Part shown: piece by piece, positions 41,290 to 41,665 of the stretch
Layout: each line of letters opens with the position of its first letter
Position numbering within the stretch: position 1 is the first letter of the stretch
Assembly (NCBI GenBank): GCA_017472085.1
Contig: JAFUQZ010000039.1
Span: 1 to 41,665, forward strand
From: Akkermansia sp.
GTDB taxonomy: Bacteria; Verrucomicrobiota; Verrucomicrobiia; Verrucomicrobiales; Akkermansiaceae
Direction of reading: 5' to 3'
Length of the DNA: 41,665 nucleotides
Translations under genes and position numbers: made by a program
The notes under the pieces: model-generated
Databases searched by the model: none
The model's input: only the letters and a program-made list of their open reading frames with translations
What the model was told of the DNA's origin: nothing

Positions 41290-41602
41290 CCGCACCCACT
41301 ACGGGGCAGCTCGAAAGAGTAAGCCGACGGTGAATCAACACCGGGGCAGGCTCGGCCGGGCAAGGCAGTTTTCAATGCACGGACTTTCCGTGGCACCGCA
41401 GGACCGCAGTGATGCGGAACGAATGGTAAACCTTACCATGAGGGGTGCCGGAGAGGCTAAAGAGAGGGAAGAAAAAGGTCGTGACGCGTGCCGTGGTCTC
41501 AAGCGAAGACGAAGTTCCGAGGAACTTCCGAGCGGGGTAATACACGGCACTGGTGAATCTGCTGAAAGGTGAGATTCATCGGTCCAGCAATTTCTTAATT
41601 AT
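41290..41602 (+). ncRNA. structured pre-16S rRNA leader
   Basis: The ~310-nt leader holds several perfect hairpins: CACGGA/TCCGTG (41378-41383 with 41387-41392), ATGGTAA/TTACCAT (41423-41429 with 41433-41439), GTGCCGTG/CACGGCAC (41488-41495 with 41543-41550) enclosing GAAGTTCC/GGAACTTC (41511-41518 with 41521-41528), and TGAATCT/AGATTCA (41554-41560 with 41572-41578). It is probably involved in processing and antitermination. An open frame of 114 codons across it is not coding. Confidence 0.7.
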
Positions 41603-41665
41603 ATTATGGAGAGTTTGATTCTGGCTCAGAACGAACGCTGGCGGCGTGGATAAGACATGCAAGTC
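41603..41665 (+). rRNA. rrs: 16S ribosomal RNA, 5' end (partial)
   Basis: AGAGTTTGATTCTGGCTCAG at 41610-41629 is the universal 27F site (E. coli positions 8-27), placing the mature 5' end near 41603. The following AACGAACGCTGGCGGCGTGG and ATAAGACATGCAAGTC read as Verrucomicrobiota, compatible with Akkermansia. The gene runs off the window. Confidence 0.97.

Noticed and set aside
41228..41572. Open frame of 114 codons before 16S rRNA
   Set aside because: It lies over the rRNA promoter and the hairpin-rich leader; composition follows RNA structure, not coding.
41290..41602. RNase P RNA, tmRNA or SRP RNA in the region before 16S
   Set aside because: None of the conserved core motifs of these RNAs is present, and the position directly between rRNA promoter and 16S explains it as leader.
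1..41665. CRISPR arrays, tRNA genes, intact insertion sequences
   Set aside because: No regularly spaced repeats, no cloverleaf with T-loop GTTCRA context, and no transposase-like frame were found on either strand.

Overview
The window looks like chromosomal DNA of a member of the Verrucomicrobiota, most likely Akkermansia or a close relative. The main evidence is the start of a 16S rRNA gene at the right edge, whose first ~60 bases read as verrucomicrobial. The gene content fits (suf, feo, Thi4-type thiazole synthase, TIGR03790 protein, PiT-PhoU transporter), as does the Gram-negative envelope implied by the OprB-like porin. Most genes are GC-rich; the first 4.8 kb and a few small genes are clearly more AT-rich. 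This assignment rests on recognition, not on a database search.

Layout. (1) 1-4.8 kb: AT-rich accessory block with a large hairpin, an unknown acidic protein, and a DpnII-type (GATC) restriction-modification locus: DpnM-like methylase, DpnII-like endonuclease, an unusual HhH-GPD/Fe-S glycosylase-like protein, and a DpnA-like second methylase. (2) 4.8-9.1 kb, minus strand: Fur-family regulator, sufC, sufB, sufD and a dCMP-deaminase-like gene, apparently one operon behind one strong promoter. (3) 9.2-18.3 kb: membrane protein, metG, NhaC-type antiporter, unknown envelope proteins, a RhuM-Fic fusion, and divergent thiE / thi4 (thiamine thiazole and coupling steps). (4) 18.3-23 kb: a ferrous-iron operon, feoA, feoB with a DUF805-like insertion, a FeoB-associated Cys-rich peptide and an OprB-like porin. 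(5) 23-30.5 kb: membrane protein, ffh, TIGR03790 secreted protein, another membrane protein, and a PiT phosphate transporter with a PhoU-like tail. (6) 30.5-32.4 kb: a broken small membrane-protein gene, a secreted IdeS/Mac-like (C66) cysteine protease, a frameshifted small gene, and a secreted chagasin-like (I42) cysteine-protease inhibitor. (7) 32.4-41 kb: leuA-pth, DUF4126 protein, sugar-nucleotidyltransferase, mutY and a SulP anion transporter, and a GH13 alpha-amylase-family enzyme. (8) 41.25-41.67 kb: rRNA promoter, a ~300-nt structured leader and the 5' end of 16S rRNA.

Two themes recur. Iron handling links the Fur-suf operon and the feo operon, which share GTTAG-type motifs at their promoters. 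Across the window, well-formed promoters of the TTGNNN-N16-18-TANNNT type sit so close to start codons (6-12 nt from the -10 box) that many messages should be leaderless or nearly so. These promoters also decide several start codons. The most interesting novelties are the IdeS-like protease with a neighbouring I42 inhibitor, the glycosylase-like gene inside the DpnII locus, and the DUF805-like insertion in FeoB.
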